Source of the DNA: an uncultured Saprospirales bacterium
GTDB lineage: Bacteria; Bacteroidota; Bacteroidia; Chitinophagales; JADIYW01
Assembly (NCBI GenBank): GCA_938008535.1
Contig: CALLKF010000016.1
Coordinates: 1-8,989 of the forward strand
Direction: 5' to 3'
Length of the DNA stretch: 8,989 nucleotides
How positions within the stretch are numbered: position 1 is the stretch's first letter; the number at the start of each line of letters is the position of its first letter. Made by a program: the position numbers and the translations under genes. Positions 6,690 to 8,989 of the stretch are shown piece by piece. Under the pieces are notes generated by a model. It saw nothing but the letters and a program-made list of their open reading frames with translations, was not told the origin of the DNA and did no database searches.

Positions 6690-8894
6690 TTACTTCGGTT
6701 GAAAATCTTTATGACCACATTGCCATAATAAAAAGAAAAGCATTTGTAACTCTTTTCTATCTCGTTCAATCGGCGATGCCTCATTGCCATTTCCAACATG
6801 ACCACCTTCAAAATTGGTGTAGAGTAAAATGGGCTTGCCTGACGTACTATTGGCTTGTAATGTTGCTGCCATTTTGCCTGGCATCCAAGATGGTACTCTT
6901 GCATCGTTAAAACCTGTTGTAAAATAAACAGCAGGATATTTTGTATTGGGCTTTACATGAATTACAGCATCCATTTCTATAACGCCTTTCATTTCAGATT
7001 CTATTTCGGGGTTACCAAATTCAGGGTAGTTGCTTATTAGATTTGGCCAAGCTTTACTTCTTATTAAATTTACGGTACCAGCTTGTATGGTAGCTGCTGC
7101 AAACAGATCGGGGCGTTCGGTAATTGTTCTGCCAATTAATACGCCACCTGCACTTCCACCAAAGCAACTAAGTTTTGAGGGTTGTGTATATTTGTTTTTA
7201 ATAAGGTATTCAGCACAGGCAATAAAATCTTTCCAGCTATTGGGCTTGTTTTCTTTCATACCGGCTTGATGCCATGCTTCTCCTTTTTCGCCACCGCCTC
7301 GTACATAAGCATGCACCAGCACTATACCACGCTGAACTAACGGTTGGTTAATAACGTTGTATTCGTTAAAGAAGTTGTCTCTTGCTACAGCCATAGTTCC
7401 GTAAGCACCATAACCGTATAATATACAAACATTATTGCCATCTAATTTCGTATTTTTATTTCTCATAATACTCATTGGCACCAATGTACCGTCGTAAGAT
7501 GGAACTTCAATCAATTCGCTCACAACATCATCGCTATTTTCAATAATTTTTTGACTGTGGTATGCCCAAAAATCGTCATTAATTAATTTATTGTTTGCAA
7601 TATTTAATAAAAAATTGCTTTTGGGTTTGTTTAAAGATTTCCTTATAAAAATACATTCATCCGTTTTTATACCCATTGTTGAAATGCTATATCTATCAAA
7701 ATCTTTAATAGCCGACACATTTATTTCTTTCCCTGTTTTTTTATCAATAAAAATAGTTTTGTTGATAAATCCGTACTTGGAATAATTAACAAGTATGTAA
7801 GATTTAGTTTCATCTATATTTTCCAAATGCCAGATACTATCTTCAGGAAAAATAATTTTGGCATTGGCAAAATCGGGATTGTTATAATTTGTGTATCGAA
7901 GACTTTTAAATCCTTTGCCTTTTGTAGAAACAAAATAATAGCCATTAGGTGTTTCTTTTATATCTGTTATGGAGTCTTTCTTGGAATACAGTATTTTCCA
8001 TTGCTTTGTTGGAGTCAATAATTCGGTATTGTTTTTATAATATACATTGCAATAGTCAAATTCAAACCCTGAATTTGGCTTGCAATAAATTCTTTTTGAA
8101 CTATTATTTGAATACACCCAAGCATAATAAGCATTACTAATTTTCTTTTCAATAATGTTTCTAATTCTTTCATCCATAATAGTTTTATCGGTAGTATTGC
8201 TTGTAAAAAGTGTATGGTATTTCAACACATCATTTTCTCTGGCATTAGGTGCTGTACGGTCGCCAGTGTTGTAGCCATAAATAAAACCTTTACTATCTGC
8301 AGTCCAATTAATAGTCCATGCGTTGCAATGCGGAATGCTGTCTTTTAGCCATTTTTTGTTTGCAATATCATATACTTGTAGAAAAGGGTATTCTTCACCA
8401 TTTTTGTCAAAAGCAGCAATAAAATATTTATCATCTGGCGAAAATTCAAGAGCCCATAAAGTGTACCTCATATTCGAATGAATTTTCCATGTGTCGAAAA
8501 CTAAATGCTCGGTAGTATCGTTTATAGTTTTGTAAAATAGTTGATCTGAAAGTTGGTCTATTCCGTCCTTAAAATAATAGTATCGTGTAGCAGTTTTATA
8601 ATTAGCCTCCCGATGCCATCTTTTTGTTTCATAAATACGCTGTAATTGACCCAGCAAGCTATCTACGCCATCAAGTATGTCCATTCTGCTATCGGAAAAT
8701 TCTTTTTGTGCTTTAAACCACTTGATTACAGTACTGTCTTTTAGGTTTTCTAACCATCGGTAGGGGTCTTTGTATGTTACGCCAAAATAAGTGTCAGTAC
8801 TGTCGACTGTTTTGGTAGCAGGATAATTGTTTTGTGCTTTAGAAGAAACACAAATCACTAAAAATAATAGGCTTGGTAAAATAATTCTTGTCAT
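6690..8894 (-). CDS. Secreted S9-family serine peptidase (prolyl oligopeptidase / oligopeptidase B-like)
   Basis: The product has 734 residues, a normal S9A size (about 700) plus a signal peptide. Residues 1-20 (MTR, hydrophobic core, 'SSKA' before Gln) direct export, so it probably acts in the periplasm or outside on short peptides. Residues about 22-110 ('VTYKDPYRWLENL') begin the S9 N-terminal region, and the seven-bladed propeller runs to about 450. The alpha/beta-hydrolase domain shows 'LYGYGAYG' (492-499), 'RGGGEKGEAWHQAG' (533-546), the nucleophile Ser581 in 'GGSAGG', Asp664 in 'GFNDARVP' and His699 in 'EGGH', an intact triad. 'GGSAGG' is as in oligopeptidase B while the rest is generic S9A, so post-Pro versus other specificity is open. 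I start at 8894: the upstream ATG at 8954 would bury the signal peptide and lies upstream of the promoter. The gene is convergent with the small cassette gene and bracketed by a 15-bp inverted repeat. Confidence 0.94.
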   Translation of the reverse strand: MTRIILPSLLFLVICVSSKAQNNYPATKTVDSTDTYFGVTYKDPYRWLENLKDSTVIKWFKAQKEFSDSRMDILDGVDSLLGQLQRIYETKRWHREANYKTATRYYYFKDGIDQLSDQLFYKTINDTTEHLVFDTWKIHSNMRYTLWALEFSPDDKYFIAAFDKNGEEYPFLQVYDIANKKWLKDSIPHCNAWTINWTADSKGFIYGYNTGDRTAPNARENDVLKYHTLFTSNTTDKTIMDERIRNIIEKKISNAYYAWVYSNNSSKRIYCKPNSGFEFDYCNVYYKNNTELLTPTKQWKILYSKKDSITDIKETPNGYYFVSTKGKGFKSLRYTNYNNPDFANAKIIFPEDSIWHLENIDETKSYILVNYSKYGFINKTIFIDKKTGKEINVSAIKDFDRYSISTMGIKTDECIFIRKSLNKPKSNFLLNIANNKLINDDFWAYHSQKIIENSDDVVSELIEVPSYDGTLVPMSIMRNKNTKLDGNNVCILYGYGAYGTMAVARDNFFNEYNVINQPLVQRGIVLVHAYVRGGGEKGEAWHQAGMKENKPNSWKDFIACAEYLIKNKYTQPSKLSCFGGSAGGVLIGRTITERPDLFAAATIQAGTVNLIRSKAWPNLISNYPEFGNPEIESEMKGVIEMDAVIHVKPNTKYPAVYFTTGFNDARVPSWMPGKMAATLQANSTSGKPILLYTNFEGGHVGNGNEASPIERDRKELQMLFFLLWQCGHKDFQPK

Positions 8895-8923
8895 ACTTTT
8901 TTGAATTTTAGAGAGTGTCCAAT

Positions 8924-8938
8924 AACATAGCAGGTAAC
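8924..8938 (-). repeat. Right member of the 15-bp inverted repeat; possible R'' end of a third attC-like site
   Basis: AACATAGCAGGTAAC on the plus strand is the inverted complement of 6642-6656 with one mismatch. It lies in the predicted 5' leader of the peptidase mRNA, 29 bases upstream of its start codon. If the cassette model holds, it is the R'' end of an attC site whose other arm lies beyond 8989. It also overlaps a short inverted repeat, GAGAGT (8911-8916) and ACTCTC (8937-8942). Confidence 0.8.
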
Positions 8939-8941
8939 TCT

Positions 8942-8972
8942 CAAATATACGCAACGTAACTCATTATCCAAA
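8942..8972 (-). promoter_or_regulatory. Bacteroidota-type promoter of the peptidase gene
   Basis: On the minus strand, TTTG (8969-8972) is followed after exactly 19 bases by TATATTTG (8942-8949). This fits the Bacteroidota -33/-7 pattern TTTG-N19-TAnnTTTG. Transcription would start near 8935-8937, giving a leader of about 42 bases before the ATG at 8894. This promoter rules out the longer reading frame starting at 8954. Confidence 0.68.
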
Positions 8973-8989
8973 TATTTAAATAAAGTATT

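Noticed and set aside
8895..8954. N-terminal extension of the peptidase from the ATG at 8954
   Set aside because: It would put 20 residues before a clear signal peptide, and the start lies upstream of the predicted promoter. The ATG at 8894 fits both.

Overview
The window is AT-rich DNA, almost certainly from a member of the Bacteroidota. The evidence is a giant secreted protein with a C-terminal type B sorting domain of the type IX secretion system, signal peptides ending in 'SKAQ', a promoter of the Bacteroidota type (TTTG-N19-TAnnTTTG), and starts without Shine-Dalgarno sequences. A Chitinophagales-like or related environmental lineage is a guess from overall style, not something the sequence proves.

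Layout. Positions 150-4346 (minus) encode a 1398-residue cell-surface or secreted protein with SprB-like repeats, three tandem Cys repeats and the sorting domain. A divergent intergenic region (4347-4604) separates it from a plus-strand pair: a nitroreductase-family flavoprotein (4605-5333) and a LysE-family membrane exporter (5404-6009). The exporter start codon is directly abutted by six tandem 7-bp repeats. From 6010 to about 6660 there is little coding DNA but much structure: two short GTTGGTT/AACCAAC hairpins, then two long imperfect palindromes (6140-6234 and 6449-6648) on either side of a 63-codon gene for a zinc-ribbon-like protein (6253-6444). From 6690 to 8894 (minus) lies a secreted S9-family prolyl-oligopeptidase-like serine peptidase with an intact catalytic triad and a good promoter at its 5' side (8942-8972).

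The most interesting part is 6140-6660 and its link to the right edge. Both palindromes have the architecture of integron attC recombination sites: a ..TAAC end, a long stem with a few unpaired bases on one side, a central loop and a GTTA.. end. The 15 bases at the start of the 63-codon unit (6228-6242) are the inverted complement, 14 of 15, of the bases just after its gene (6443-6457). The 15 bases at the start of the next unit (6642-6656) are the inverted complement, 14 of 15, of bases beyond the peptidase gene (8924-8938). This cassette-by-cassette matching of the two ends is what excision and insertion at G^TT in an attC site produces. I therefore read the region as part of an integrase-less gene-cassette array: one complete small cassette (6229-6642) and possibly a second, unusually large one carrying the peptidase gene in reverse and running off the window. 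No integrase is visible here, so this remains a structural inference.

The nitroreductase and exporter could be co-transcribed. No functional link is evident between them, the giant surface protein, the small zinc-ribbon protein and the peptidase.
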